Below are positions 24,892 to 37,213 of a stretch of DNA of 64,000 nt, in pieces. Source of the DNA: Fremontodendron californicum (Eukaryota > Streptophyta > Magnoliopsida > Malvales > Malvaceae); the NCBI GenBank assembly GCA_030761205.1, contig JAULJL010000038.1, forward strand, positions 1,984,001 through 2,048,000. The letters are read 5' to 3'. Every line of letters begins with the position of its first letter. Within the stretch, counting starts at the first letter, position 1. Position numbers and translations under genes: made by a program. A model generated the notes under the pieces. It saw only the letters and a list, made by a program, of their open reading frames with translations. It had not been told where the DNA came from and ran no database searches.

Positions 24892-27800
24892 TTAACGAGG
24901 AACTCTTTTCCGACTCAGTATCTCCTGCTCTTTCAGCCGATGTTGGAACCTGGAAAGGCGAGCTTGAAGGCTGACCAGACCAGCAGCCTTGCGTGAAAGC
25001 ACAAAGCTCAGCCGGGTCACATAATTGTCAATGAGGCTGCCTGGTTGGTCCACCTCTGCTAAAAGCTTCATTTCCTGTAATATAGACGCAAAACAAGACA
25101 AACAGTGGTTTAATTGGTCTATGAATGTTTGAAAAACAGGTAATTTCTCCAGCTTATTGAAGTAGGTTCAGTAGCATAGTTCAGGTGGAGTATGATCCGA
25201 CTATGTTGCTCCGACTCTTCATTTTTCTTCAAGTATCCGTGTCCGACACCCGTGTCCGACGCATATTCAGACATGGGTATGGGGATATGATCCCTCAAGA
25301 ACCCTCAAAATACATGAAAAAACTTAGAATAAATCAAAAATACCCGTGTCCGACACTCACACCCAAGTCCGGGTAACATAGTAATCAGAGAAAAAAACTT
25401 AATTGCACCACAAAAAGCAGTTGATGTTTGTGCAAATCACTGATGAGCAAGGATGGCAGACACAATTAATTACTGAGAGTAATAAATGCAAGTGCCTCAC
25501 AACATAAGTACTAAAAATCGAAAAGATTTTACCACTAATCAAGTGCAACTTTACTTACTTCACGAACAATTTCCATTGTATCCTCAATTTCTTTTCTGTG
25601 AGCAGCAGTTAGAGCCTCTTCTTCCTGCAACAAACCAAAAGTATACACAGAATGAAGAAAATCCAGAAAGGAGCCCCTAATACAATAAAAACAAAATGAA
25701 CCACATTGATGGCCTGCCTCAAGTATTGCATTGATATTCCCATCAGGAGGCCCAGGATCATATTGTCTATGTCCAACATTATTTGTGTTGTCGTAATTAA
25801 CAGCATTCGCCTGCCTATAGTTTGTAGTGGACAAATCAGATCCCACTCCATCTTTCTTGGCCCGGTTCCCCATCTTCTCCGATTTTTCTTCTCTAATCAC
25901 TTTTCTACGAGGTGGTGACGCCTTCTGCACTTTCTCTTCTGTATCAGCTAAATTTTGAGAATTTGATGAGTAAGCTTTTTTACTAGTAGAACCGCAATAC
26001 GAATTATTCACTTCAAATCTCTCCCTATCCATTGGGCCAGAAGCCATTCCACTTTCCTCCCTCCCATTGAAAGGGTAACTTGACGAAAACGCTGAGGGCT
26101 GTTTGTCAAAGTCAACAGTATAAACATCTTTCTCTACAACCCTTCTACTTGTATCAACAACTTTTACTTGTTGTCGCTCATAAACATCTTCTACATCTAC
26201 AGTAGCTGACAGAGAAGATGCTGTAGAAGCATCCTTATTACTTGGTGGTAAAGAATTTACAGCCTGATCTTTTTTGATATTACCACTTTTGGAAAGACTT
26301 TTAACCCTGTTCATTTTGATAACAATAATCTTTATTTAGTCAAGTACAACAATACGATCTACTGCTATAACAGAAGTTCTTTTTGTGGAGGTTCATTATA
26401 GAAAGAAGCATACCTATCAGCATATCTCAAAGTATTGAGAGTGTGTTCACATGAACCTGCATTCGGAGAAATACATGAGATCATAACTGTCCTTGAGTTG
26501 CCAACAAAAGAGTCACGGAGCACTTCAGTGAGTTTGCTCCCACGAAATGGTATATGGATCTGGTCATTGTCCAGAGCACGAATGCACTCCTTAAGAGCCA
26601 AAAGGCTCTTATTAATTTCTGCACCCTCGATCCTGGCAAGAATTCAAACCAGTGATATCAGAAGAAAGCCAAAAATAAACCAGGAGGGGAGAAAAAAAAT
26701 AATGTTAAGACAGTTAAGAAGCTGACAGACAAAGCCAACCCGTATATAGACCTTTGGAAGTGGTTTCTGCACCCGTTTTTTCCCCACAGAAAAATTCAAA
26801 CTTACCTAGTTTGCCGGTCATTGTCAGTGGTGTCTGCACCTCTTTCACTGCCAGCAAGATCAATAAAAGAAATCTTTCCGACAACCTTCCCACCTTTAGA
26901 CTCATTCCCATCATTGTTCCGCTTGGACTCCTTTATCTCAGGGTGCTTCTTGATGGCAAGTTGTAAAATAGCATGTGACCTTGAAGACTCCTCATTTGCA
27001 CCGGTAGATCCCGTGCTTCTAGCAGCATTTCCCTTCTCAATGTATTCCTTCACAATTTGCACGTCTGACACCTCAAATTCTTGCAGTCCAACAATACAGA
27101 CTTGTTGTCTCCCATCTTCTCTCATACAAAGTTTCCTATTGGAGAAATTTAGATTATTCAGTGATCTAATTGTTATTAATACGTATATGCATCCACATGT
27201 ACACCAGAGATACATATTGAAAGAAAAAATGTGTGCTTGACATAGGACAAATGGTACTTAGTACTTAATAGAAGGTCAGACGGCCAGCAGACATTTCAAA
27301 GTCATTACACGTCATAATCAATCAAGTACGTTTTAAAGAAAATAGATTTATTAAAAAAAATGCACACATAAATAAGCAAGGAAAGAAAAGGGAAGGGAAG
27401 TACTTTCTATCACTCAGAAGGTCAAAGAGTTTTCCACCATATATCTCAAAATAGCTAAGCCACAATTTAAATCTCTGATTGCGATAAACTGGCTGATGCA
27501 AGAATCTAACAAGGTCTTCTGCAGCCCTGAGAGGCAATGGTTGCATTGTGAACGTCTTACCACTACCTGAAATCAAAAATATATTCCATGAACTGGAAAT
27601 TAGCAACAATGCCACAGAACCGTAACTGCAAAGACAAGGAGATGTGCAACAAGAATAAGGACCAAGGAAAATGAGAAAATGACTATCATGTCTTAGGTTA
27701 ATGTGATTTCTTTAGTTTAGAACAGAGTGTTTCTTCTCGTTATCAGGAACCGGTTGTTCTCTTAGCACTAATTCTCTCATCAATCTCAAAATTCCAAAGC

Positions 27801-30800
27801 CCAATCATATGCATCAACTTTCTCATAATAATTCTAAACCTCCTAAATAGTTTCCTCCATTCTGTTTAAAATACCATGTACATCATTTAACAAAAAAAAA
27901 AAATTATGGTTCTCACTAGAATCTAATTTCTTCATAACTCTTTGAATTTGGGTCTAGCAATGTTCTAAACCAAAGCGAACATTCCTGGTAAGGCATACAA
28001 AAATTATAGGCTTAGATATTGAAAAACTTTCGTTCTAACATGAATATAGCTTCAAGCATACAAAAATAGAACATAATAAATATAGCACATGTGACATTCA
28101 GGAAGAAAATTCAGAAACTCTATGCACCTGTTTGCCCATATGCAAAACAAGTGGCTTTTGTTCGCTGAAAAATTATGGGAATAATCGGCTCAATTGTAAC
28201 ACGATAAACCTGTTGAAGCAAACAAGAGAAAAAATCAATCAATCTTTTGCTCTAACAAATCACTAAACAAAGAGAAGACGAACTTTGGTCATAATATACT
28301 CAACATAATTCAGGAATCATGTTTCGATAGCAACAAGGCAATGTATTTTAACTAAGTATTACCTCGTCATTACTAACATGCTCATCCAGAACAGCATCAA
28401 AACAGAACTCATTCTTCTCTACATATGCTGTTAAGTCCACCTTTCACATAACAACCAAAGCAGATATAAGCAAGAGAAGAAATGACATATCAAACAAGCA
28501 CCAACAGTTCTAAAATATTCATCTCAAGAACAAATAGTAATGTCGCATTAACTTCTGTAAATAAGGGACGAACCTTTAGCTTGGGTTCATGGACAGTTAA
28601 AGCATTCTCGTTCACAGTTACTATATCATCCTCCTTCCGAGAAATCTCTTTCTTGTTTAATGGTCTTTTACGTACCTTATACCACATGCAAGACCAAAAT
28701 TTAGCATTCCAGGAAATTTAAAAAGCAAGGCATATAAGGCTGTGCTATGAACATGCATACATACACGCATCAGTTGTGTCCAGCCCAGATAATAATAAAA
28801 CACAAAGGCAGGATAACAATTAAAGGAATAAAAAGATAGTAAACTGGAGAACATAAACTTTAATCTTAGCAAGGAAAAAAGGATGCCCTCATCTCTGTAG
28901 ATGGATGAGAGAGAGAGGAGAGAGAAACAAACCACCCTGGCTAGAACCAACATACCACAACTTTAATCTTAGCAACATTATTTTCCCTTGTGCTGATCTC
29001 TTTTTCATTGGCAGAGAATAATGAAGCGGTGGCATTTGCATCACTTTGCTCCTTTTGCTGCCAGCTAGTTGTCACATTAAATTCATTTTCAAATGCTTTG
29101 TTCACACCAGGCATGAATGGTGATGGTTCAAAAGATTCTGAGATAACATGCTGCAAATAAATAAAATCAAGATTTATTTTCAGAGGAAAAAGAAAAAGAT
29201 GCTACGCACCTATGCCAAACTCAAATTGAAGTAAATATTATACTGAAAATAAAAAATATCAAAAGGGATCAACATCCAGAAAATCTTAACATTTCACCAC
29301 AAAAATGAAAGAAAAATAGTAGAGTTGCAAGTAATAATATAAACTTCAAGCAATCAACCATTGTGGAGCTCCCCTGCAAAGCTATGTTCAGCGTGCTATA
29401 ACCATACCTCCGAGAGAAGCTCTGTATCATCCATAGCATGAAGATCCAAAAGCCCAGCTCCAAAATCCCCCCTGAAATCTGGAGAATAGAACCCGTCAGA
29501 TGTTGCCGGCCCTCCTGAACTTTGGGCAGTTGGTGTGTATGGCTCCGACCCAGATTCCCCATTAAAATTGAGGTTCCTCATTAATTTGACTAGCCTCTGC
29601 TTCTCTTCTGCAGATTGTGCTCCATAACCCTTCAAGAATGTAATTGTAACTTCTCACTATCTCAGAAGCATAAAATGTAAACACATTTAAACATATAATA
29701 CACGAGGAAGTATTTCAGTGTTGTCAAGGCGTGCGCCTAGGCACGCCTACGCCTTGCGCCTTAGCGTTAGATAACAAAAGCGACTCAGACCCTTTCGGGC
29801 GAGGCTCATTTGATCAGGCACACGCCTGGTGTGCCTATAGGCGTAAAAAAAGCCCGCCTGATTGATGTTCTCTTTAATTTCTTTTATTTTAACTTTTTTC
29901 ATTAGATTTAACTTTTACTTAGTAAGAAAAGGGATAGTATCACACTCTCTACTTCTCAATATTTGAATATTCAACAACAGACATGGGACCATAAGGAATC
30001 ATGCATATTGGATAACAACAAAAAATTGCATGTTTTGTAAATAAACTGGACCACTCTTCAGAGTTTATTATCATAATTATATATGTTAAGCTTATTATAT
30101 ATATATATATACAAAAACACACACATTTACATATTGCGCCTTACTTCACTCAGGCGAGCGCTTTTTTTGCGCCTTACGCCTAACGCAATATAAGGGTTCT
30201 AGCACCTAGAGTGCGCCTTGCGCTCTTGACAACATTTAATGGCGGATCCTTTGAAGAGCTTGAGGGGGCCACGCCCCCCCCCCCCCCCCCAAATTTTGAA
30301 AACCCCATGTATATATATATATATATAATGTTAATTAACCCTAAATTGGTTCCAAAACCCGAATATAAATTTATTCAATTTTTTTCATTAATTTATTATT
30401 TGTTTATTGGACTTCACTAATCACTAATGATCAATCACACTTTTTGAAATTAGTATGTTAGTTACAAGTAAATTTGTCTAAGGGTTGAGCTATCTGTCTA
30501 AGCTCGAATGTCCATCCAATATTTAGGAGGGCTTAGACAAAAATATTGGACCTGAAAAAAAGGCTTGGACAAAAAATGAGGCCTATTTAAAAAACGAGCC
30601 AGGCCTTGGGCATGGCATTTTTTGCCCAGGCTTGGCTTGGCTCGGCCCGTCTTACTATTAGTAATATAAATTTTTAATAGGAATCGATTCTTTTTTAAAA
30701 AATGATCAATCTCTAGAGAGATCGATCCTTCTATATATAAATTTAGGTGGGCTTGAGTAGCATTTTTACATGTCGAACCGAACCTAGACAGAATTTTCTA

Positions 30801-31509
30801 TCCATGTTTTTTATATAATAACATTGTTAATTTTATAATTTATCTGTTCTATGTTATACATAATATGAATTCATGTCATGTGTATTTTTTTTTTTTTTTA
30901 ATTAGCTCATTAATTTAAAGCTAAAGTTGTGTAAATTTGTCATTTTATTTTAGTATTTGCTTATATCTAGAAATCTATTTTTTATGTTAGTAAAAGTGTA
31001 GAATTTATTTAATGAAAAATAATAAAATAAAATTAATTTGTCCCTTCCAAGACTCAACATCAAGATCCGCCACTGACAACATTGTTTACAGTACAGATAG
31101 TTCGTTCAAAAGGAAATAAAAAAATTAATAAACTCATGGGAAAAATAAGGAAACAAGCATCAGAATGATCAACTATAATGAACTCAAACTTTCTTAAAAG
31201 GCTCATCACCCTACTTGTCAATACTGAAAGTGAATTATTTTTCATAACTTCATGGAAAAAGAAGAAAAAAAAAATATACATTCCATCAACTCGGCATGGA
31301 ATATAAATCGCAAAGAGGACATGTGATTAGGTGAAGAACAATGTACAAACTTAAAAAATATTTACCTTAATTAAAATGCGATAGCCACAAGTGTTTTCAC
31401 AAAATAAGATCATCGAAAAATGACAATTTATAATAATTTAAAACAATTAAAAATATCATTAACCCAATTAAATTGCATGCATCTGAATCGAGCAATGAAC
31501 GATTAGTAA

Positions 31510-31544
<35 letters not shown>

Positions 31545-31793
31545 ACAGAAAATATAAATAAATGCACGTGGAAATTAAATGCAGAGCGTTCGTACCTGCA
31601 TGAGGAGATTAGGAAGGAGGCGTTGGTCGATGCCGGTAGAAGCCAAGGGAGAGGCCAGATGCTGCAATCCAGCAGATTGCAACCACCGTGCCATAACGGC
31701 ATCACCAGCATCGCTGCTGGCGGGACCTGCATTGGGCAAGGACCCGCCGGCGTGATCGTAAAGCGCCGTCGCTGCAGCATTGCTTTGCTGCAT
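24892..31793 (-). CDS. KIN13A: Kinesin-13A, internal-motor microtubule depolymerase
   Basis: Plant KIN13A acts on cortical microtubules and in Golgi and cell-wall patterning. Minus-strand exons: 31596-31793, 29408-29629, 28956-29150, 28574-28675, 28363-28440, 28128-28209, 27404-27566, 26806-27135, 26414-26632, 25718-26306, 25559-25624, 24892-25074; 808 aa in frame. The motor domain is central: VVRKRPLNKKE, P-loop GQTGSGKT at 290-297, switch I NEESSRSH near 395, switch II DLAGSE near 440. The C-terminus is coiled coil (EEEALTAAHRKEIEDTME). Two oddities: the family start MGGQMQQ appears here as V-G-G-Q-M-Q-Q (GTG), so the first ATG is four codons later; and intron 10 has a GC donor (gag|gcaggc at 25717). 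Close to cotton KIN13A from memory. Confidence 0.93.
25201..25381 (-). mobile_element. MITE-A copy 6
   Basis: In the last intron of KIN13A. Starts CTATGTTGCTCCGACTC, ends GTCCGGGTAACATAG. Flanking octamers TGATCCGA and TAATCAGA match at 6 of 8 positions. Confidence 0.9.
29716..31084. mobile_element. CAGTGTTGTCAAGG-type TIR element, interrupted
   Basis: Left end cagtgttgtcaaggcgtgcg and right end (read inverted) caatgttgtcaagagcgcaa form terminal inverted repeats with arms rich in gcgcctaggc/gcgccttacgcc. It lies in KIN13A intron 1 and is split by a second element at 30237-31074. Terminal motifs resemble hAT-type MITEs, but no 8-bp target duplication was recognised, so the class is tentative. 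Confidence 0.7.
30237..31074. mobile_element. Nested TIR element with 9-bp target duplication
   Basis: Short inverted ends taatGGCGGATCC and GATCCGCCact. The host sequence GACAACATT is present on both sides (30228-30236 and 31075-31083), a perfect 9-bp duplication, as expected for a Mutator-type transposition. Contains an 18-base C run near 30275, a (TA)n tract and a ggcttgg/ggcccg-rich stretch (30480-30800). No transposase seen. Confidence 0.7.
31509..31552. repeat. (AATA)n microsatellite
   Basis: About ten tandem aata units in KIN13A intron 1, 45 bases downstream (in gene sense) of the first coding exon's donor site. Confidence 0.9.
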
Positions 31794-33807
31794 CTGGCCA
31801 CCCACGTGGCGCTGCGATCGCCTTTGCGGAGCCAATTTTTAAGATCTGTTTATCAATGCTAACATAAAAAAAATACCAAACTCCAAAATTAAAATTCAGA
31901 AATAATACAAATAATAAAAACAATAAAAAGAAATTAAAATATTACTTACAAGGTGGAGAAAATCCGAATTCGAAGAAGAACATGAGAGTGGATTTCTTCA
32001 AAAATGCGGATTTCCAATAATTCGTGCAACTTTTAACCCTATCCAAGAAAAATGTCACTCAAATTTCACGCATTCAAATTATTAAATAAAAAAAAACAAA
32101 TAAATAAATAAAATTACCAGAGAAAGAGGGAAAATTGAAGAGGTACGTCGGCGATTGAAGATCTACGATCAGATCTGAAAGAGAAAGAAAATTATAAAAG
32201 CAAAACCGTGTTTAATTTTATTTTACAGTGGCTTTGATTTTATTTAATTTTAAAAAAAAAATTCCCTTTCTCTCAAGAGAAATGAAAAAAATGCGATGAG
32301 AATTGAAAGCAAATAGAGAGAGTTAAGAGGTTTTATGAAATGAAATATAATTATTGAACGGCAGAGTTTCTATCATTTTTTGCTTGCTTTTGCTAATTTT
32401 TTAATAAAAAATAATAATTTATACAAGTATTATTATTTAATAAAAAAATAAATTTTAAAAAATATGTAAAAGAAAGAAAAAATTAGTTAATTACACCTGT
32501 TAATTTTTAAAATAGAAAAAAGTAGGTAAAAATGATTTTTTATTATTTAAAAAAGTAAATTACTTATATAATCATATTAACATATATTATTTTAATTTTA
32601 TATTTTTTATCTATTTTTCAACTAAATATATAATATAAATTATTAAAAAATTTATTGAATTTAATGACACAAGTCAAATTATATTAATTTACTTGAAAAA
32701 TTTATCAAAAACTTTAAAATATATATATTAAATATAAAATACTGACATTTATATTTTTTTCATATTTTTTATAAAATATATATTTTATTTTAAAAAATTC
32801 AAAAATTACTTACTTTTACATAAAGAAACTACTTACCTAATTTCTTTTTTCATAACTTTTCTTTAAAACAAAACGTACATAATGAGTGCACAAAATTTTA
32901 GTTTATATCATGTTTTTTTTATATTTTATTGTGAAGATAAATTGTTAAAGAAATAAACAATATTTCACTTATAATATATTATCATCTAGTTAATGAGAGA
33001 TAAAGGAGGGTGAAGAAAATTTTAATAATTTTAATTAATATTTATTAATATTAATTTTTAATAATATTACTCATTAATAAATTATTATTTTGTGATTTAT
33101 TGATATATATTCATAGTGAGTGTATTAAATATAAAATTTTAATTAAAATACATTTGTGGGCCACATGAAGAAGAATGATGGCTGATTGGATCTCAAGGTG
33201 GGCCAAACTTGCAGTACACTTCTTTTAAAATAAAGCCTTGCTTTAACTTAAAATCATGTCTAAAGATTTTTATTAAAGACTTATTAGTAAAATATAATAT
33301 TTTTAATTAAAGTATATCATTTCTTGACCAAATTAGCTAACTTGAAAATCATTTTTAGTACATCTACCACATTTTTGGTAGTAATTGATAGATAGGCAAA
33401 TTATATGAAACAGATGGTACAAGCCTTTTTATATGGCAGCAAGCAAGCCATTAATCAAATCAAATAATAATAATTGAGGTTTTGTCAGAATGTTGTATGT
33501 TTTAATCCATACTTATCAACTTAATTATTACCTAGTTTTGTTTGACTTTTTTGGGAAGTAAGGGCAACTTCAAAAATCCAAAGATGGATTTGTTTCTTGC
33601 TTTAAAGGGGGGAAGGATACTAGTACAAATACTAACTTATATTCACATTTCTAATTTCATAATAAGATTTAGGGTGCGGTTGTCTCGCGAAAAATGATTT
33701 TCGTATTTTCCGATATTTATTTTATGAAAAATGAATTTTGAGTCAATAGGTGGATTGTACCGAGTTTGAGATCAAATGGAGCTTGGCTCATGAATAGGAG
33801 CCATGAC

Positions 33808-33955
33808 CTATGTTATTTGAACTTGAGGTGAGTGTCGGATACGAATATGTATCAAACATAAATATATTTATTTAGAGGATCATACTCTTATATCCATATC
33901 CGAATATGTGTCAGACACAAATATGTTAAAATATTTTCAAAATAATGTCACATAA
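33808..33955 (+). mobile_element. MITE-A copy 7 (degraded)
   Basis: Starts CTATGTTATTTGAACTTGAG, has gagtgtcggatacg, then a shortened centre and tgtcagacac. The right end is lost except for cacataac. No target duplication found. Confidence 0.75.
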
Positions 33956-34475
33956 CTTGCATGTGATAAATGAAAGGTTATGTCTTCAATAATTAAAGAG
34001 TTGTGTTTTTTAATTATGTATTAAGAGTTGTGTCTCTTGGTTATTTACTACGTATTGTGACTATCCAAATAAACATTTATTTGGAAAATTATGTCTGTAT
34101 AAAGAGACATCTATTTGCTTATAAATAGAACCTCTCTAATTTGTGAAAGACATAGAAAAAAGGAAAATGGAAAGATGAGATATTGTTCTATACATGAACA
34201 AAAATCATAAGAAGACCTTCACAAGTTCTTTCGACATTCCAAATTTGATGATTCTGTTCTTACACTATTGAATGCTCAATGGATTGATTTCGTCAATGCA
34301 AAACGCCGTCAATCATTGGACTTCATTGTATTTTCGAGGTTTATACGCCGGTAACTTTTTTGCATATCAAATTATTAAGTGGTGCAGGCGAATAATACGT
34401 TAAGAAAAGTGGCATTGTTCCACGCCTTGAAACTTCTTTAATTTCTCATTATTTTCAATTCTCATGTACTAACAA
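33950..34475 (+). repeat. Possible solo LTR or LTR fragment
   Basis: Runs from a TG-starting stretch (tgtcacataacttgcatg) to an end in ctaaca, with a TATA-like cttataaatagaacc at about 34118 and repeated agagttgtgt. Composition and layout resemble a Copia-type LTR, but no 5-bp target duplication, primer-binding site or partner LTR was found. Confidence 0.3.
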
Positions 34476-35191
34476 TATCGATATAAGGATTTAAAAAAAA
34501 AAAAAATTCTGAATAATATAACCCAGGCTTTTGGCCCATAATGTAGCAATTGAAATGTAAAATTTGATAGATTAATTAAGATGGATTATGCTAATGACAT
34601 GCATTAAAAAGTAACAATCTATGGAAAACTAAAGATCTCTCAACTGTCTGGTAATTCAGAAACCAAGTCTATGGCCGCAAAAATCTCACCAAAAAAGTTT
34701 TATAACTGTTTGACCAGCCCACCAACCACTTCAACAAGTTTAAAACCCAGCCGCAACTCATTCAACTCTATTTATTTTCAGAGATCAAGGGGGGAAAAGA
34801 AACAAACATACAAACAAAAAGAGGTTTTTAGGGGGGATTCAGAATTCTTGAGTTTGTAGTAAAAAATGGCTCAAGGGAAACCAATCATGGTGGTGGCTGT
34901 GGACGAAAGTACGCACAGTATGTACGCCTTGAAATGGACCATTGATAACTTCTTTACTCCTTTCGGCTCCAACCATCTTTTCCAGCTCCTTGTTATCCAC
35001 GCCCGACCCCTTCCCCTTTCTGTTCTTCGTGTTGCCGGACCTGGTAATAACATAAAAACTAATGTACTTTTTATTTTCATATCAATCAGACAAATTAAGT
35101 CTATTTATTAGATTTTGAGTTTTAAGTTTCTTTTAAGTATATATGTTAGTTTAGGTAAAAGTTTATTGTATTGCAATTGTTTCAAGATAAC

Positions 35192-35520
35192 GCAAGCATT
35201 TGATTCAATGATAGATGAATGTATTCCCCGATTAAATGAAATGATATAAGTATTTGATTCAATGGTAGATGAATGTATTCCCGGATTAAATGAACGACAT
35301 AAGCATTTGATTCAATAGTAAATGAATGTATTCCCGATTAAATGAAACGAGATAAGCATTCGATTCAATGGTAGATCAATGTATTCTTGGATTAAATGAA
35401 CGACACAAGCATTTGATTCAATAGTAAATGAATGTATTCCTAGTTAAATGAAACGAGATAAGCATTTGATTCAATGATAAATGAATGTATTCCCGTGTAT
35501 TTTCCCGGTTAAATGAACGG
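35192..35520 (+). repeat. 53-bp minisatellite, six units
   Basis: Unit contains catttgattcaatggtag, atgaatgtattcccgg and attaaatgaac. Successive unit anchors fall at 35197, 35251, 35304, 35357, 35410 and 35463, giving a 53-54 bp period. It lies in intron 1 of the stress-protein gene. Confidence 0.92.
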
Positions 35521-36066
35521 GTTCGAATCTCTATCCATTTAAGTGCAACTTTTTTTAATGCAGCATCTTCAGAGGTTATACCGGTTATGGAGATTGATTT
35601 AAAGAAGACAGCCGCTAGGATCACACAGAAAGTGCAGGAGTTATGCAAGAAGAAATAGGTAAATAATCAGTTCCACTTTATATTTTTTCTTTTCATTTTT
35701 CTATTGAATATATTGAGAGAATTAAGATGTTAATATTTACATTTGAATTTATTAAAATGCTGCGCATGCAGTTGAGTAATGTGAAAGTGGAAGCAAAGGA
35801 AGGTGATCCAAGAAATGTGCTGTGTGAAGCTGTAGAGAAACACCATGCAACAATGTTGATACTGGGAAGCCATGGATATGGAGCTGTGAAGAGGTATAAC
35901 TCCACCATCTACTTTAATTTTTAAAAAAAAAAAAGTGAAAGAATCGCATTCTTTTACTTGTGAGAAGCATTTTAAGAGTAAAATTTTGAATACATTAAAT
36001 TGATTTGGAGAAGTGTCGCTTTTAAAATTGTCCAAAAAGAAGATTAGTGATTCAAGTGCCTAATAA

Positions 36067-36234
36067 CTATGTTGCTTCGACTTTTTATTTTTCTTAAAGT
36101 ATCGTATATGATATATATTCAAATATGGATACGAGAATATGATCCTTCAAAAAACCTCCATATACATGAAAAAACTTTAAAAAAAATTAAACATATCTGT
36201 ATCCGACACTCACACTCGAATCCAAATAATATAA
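36067..36234 (-). mobile_element. MITE-A copy 8
   Basis: In intron 3 of the stress-protein gene. Perfect 8-bp target duplication CCTAATAA at 36059-36066 and 36235-36242. Ends CTATGTTGCTTCGAC and ccaaataatataa. Confidence 0.93.
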
Positions 36235-36415
36235 CCTAATAATGATACTATGGTTTAAGAAATGAAGAAACTAAATGCAAGTTTTTCTGTTTTTTTTTTT
36301 TTTTTTTTGTTCCAAATCCACATGCAGGGCGGTTTTGGGCAGCGTAAGTGACTTTTGTGTTCACCATGCTCACTGTTCTGTAATGATCGTGAAGAAGCCT
36401 AAGCACAAGGATTGA

Positions 36416-37213
36416 GCTAATCTCTACTTTCCATTACTAGTGAGGGCTTTAGTGTTCACTTTTGCCTTTAGATTTCGGAGCATTCTTCAAATAATTACTA
36501 ATTTTCCTTTCTTTTGATTTAGTATTTCAACTTCTTAGGCGATTTATATGCTATTTATTTTGAGTAAGTTGGTGGGTTCTTAGATCAACACTTCTTATGA
36601 ACTTAATGAAGCTTTGCTGAAGCAACCTAGTGGGACTTGTCAGTCTAAAACTAGTTAGAATGGGAGTACTGATCAAATGTAAAAAAAATAATAATAAAAA
36701 TAACATCAAATAAACTTTTTAATCGAACCCGAATCAACCACCTTTAAAAAATAAGGTCCAACAAATCAAACCCGGATCAAGCACTTTTAAAAGATGACAT
36801 CTAACAAATCTAAAATTCAAATCTCAATCATTTTCTCTATACCTAAACTACAATCTCCTTTGTACCAAAATCAAAAAATATTAATCCAATTTCTAAGATC
36901 CAACCAACTTGGCTGATTTTAAGGTTTTCACCTGTCATGTACAGTGATATAAATTGGTTTGAAGCTTGAATGCTTTCAAATCTTTGATGTTGCACATGCC
37001 AAAGTTGTCAAAAATTCAACCCAAAGACCATGCCAATTAAATTAAGAAGGAGAAATAGAACAATGATTTTTAGTCATTCCATGACCAAGAAACAACAATT
37101 AAAACAAAACAGCAGAGCAGCCATGACGCCATTAGTCTAGCAGTACAAAAGATAGAAAAGAAGGCAAACCAATAATGATGACTGGAACTATAGCAAGCAT
37201 TTCTGCTTCAAAC
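36416..37213. other. Intergenic between convergent USP and TCTP genes
   Basis: Contains a SINE-like copy (about 36722-36885) and the likely 3' UTRs of both neighbours. No gene seen. Confidence 0.65.
36722..36885 (+). repeat. tRNA-like SINE, family S (diverged)
   Basis: Shares ttttaaaagatgacatctaa, aaattcaaatctcaa and tctc...ctac order with the copies at 12937 and 54817, with an A-rich end. A partial duplication of the ccttttaaaa block occurs inside. Confidence 0.5.

Larger units (their letters stand above)
31794..34865. other. Upstream region of KIN13A and AT-rich spacer
   Basis: 31850-32180 probably holds the KIN13A 5' UTR with an intron (donor-like ctt|gtaagt near 31945). 32380-33500 is extremely AT-rich with no coding signal. 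A gtgcggttgtctcgcgaaaaatg fragment at 33675 looks like one end of a lost TIR element. A MITE-A relic and a possible LTR follow, then the upstream region of the stress-protein gene. Confidence 0.6.
34866..36415 (+). pseudogene. Universal stress protein (USP family) with in-frame stop
   Basis: USP-A-like ATP-binding small protein. Exons 34866-35043, 35564-35658, 35772-35893, 36328-36415 join in phase to 160 codons. They read MAQGKPIMVVAVDESTHSMY at the start and LGSHGYGAVKR...AVLGSVSDFCVHHAHCSVMIV at the end, which is the family G-2x-G-9x-G-S ATP motif. The last codon of exon 2 (35656-35658, directly before the gtaaat donor) is TAG, so the predicted product stops at residue 91 and loses the ATP-binding half. 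No alternative GT donor close by removes it. It may be a recent pseudogene, or a sequencing error. Intron 1 has a 53-bp tandem repeat and intron 3 a MITE-A copy. Confidence 0.75.

Noticed and set aside
33950..34475. Complete LTR retrotransposon
   Set aside because: Only one possible LTR; no partner LTR, primer-binding site, gag or pol sequence in the window.
35192..35520. CRISPR-like array of regularly spaced repeats
   Set aside because: Units are contiguous and diverged with no unique spacers, in an intron of a plant nuclear gene; it is a minisatellite.
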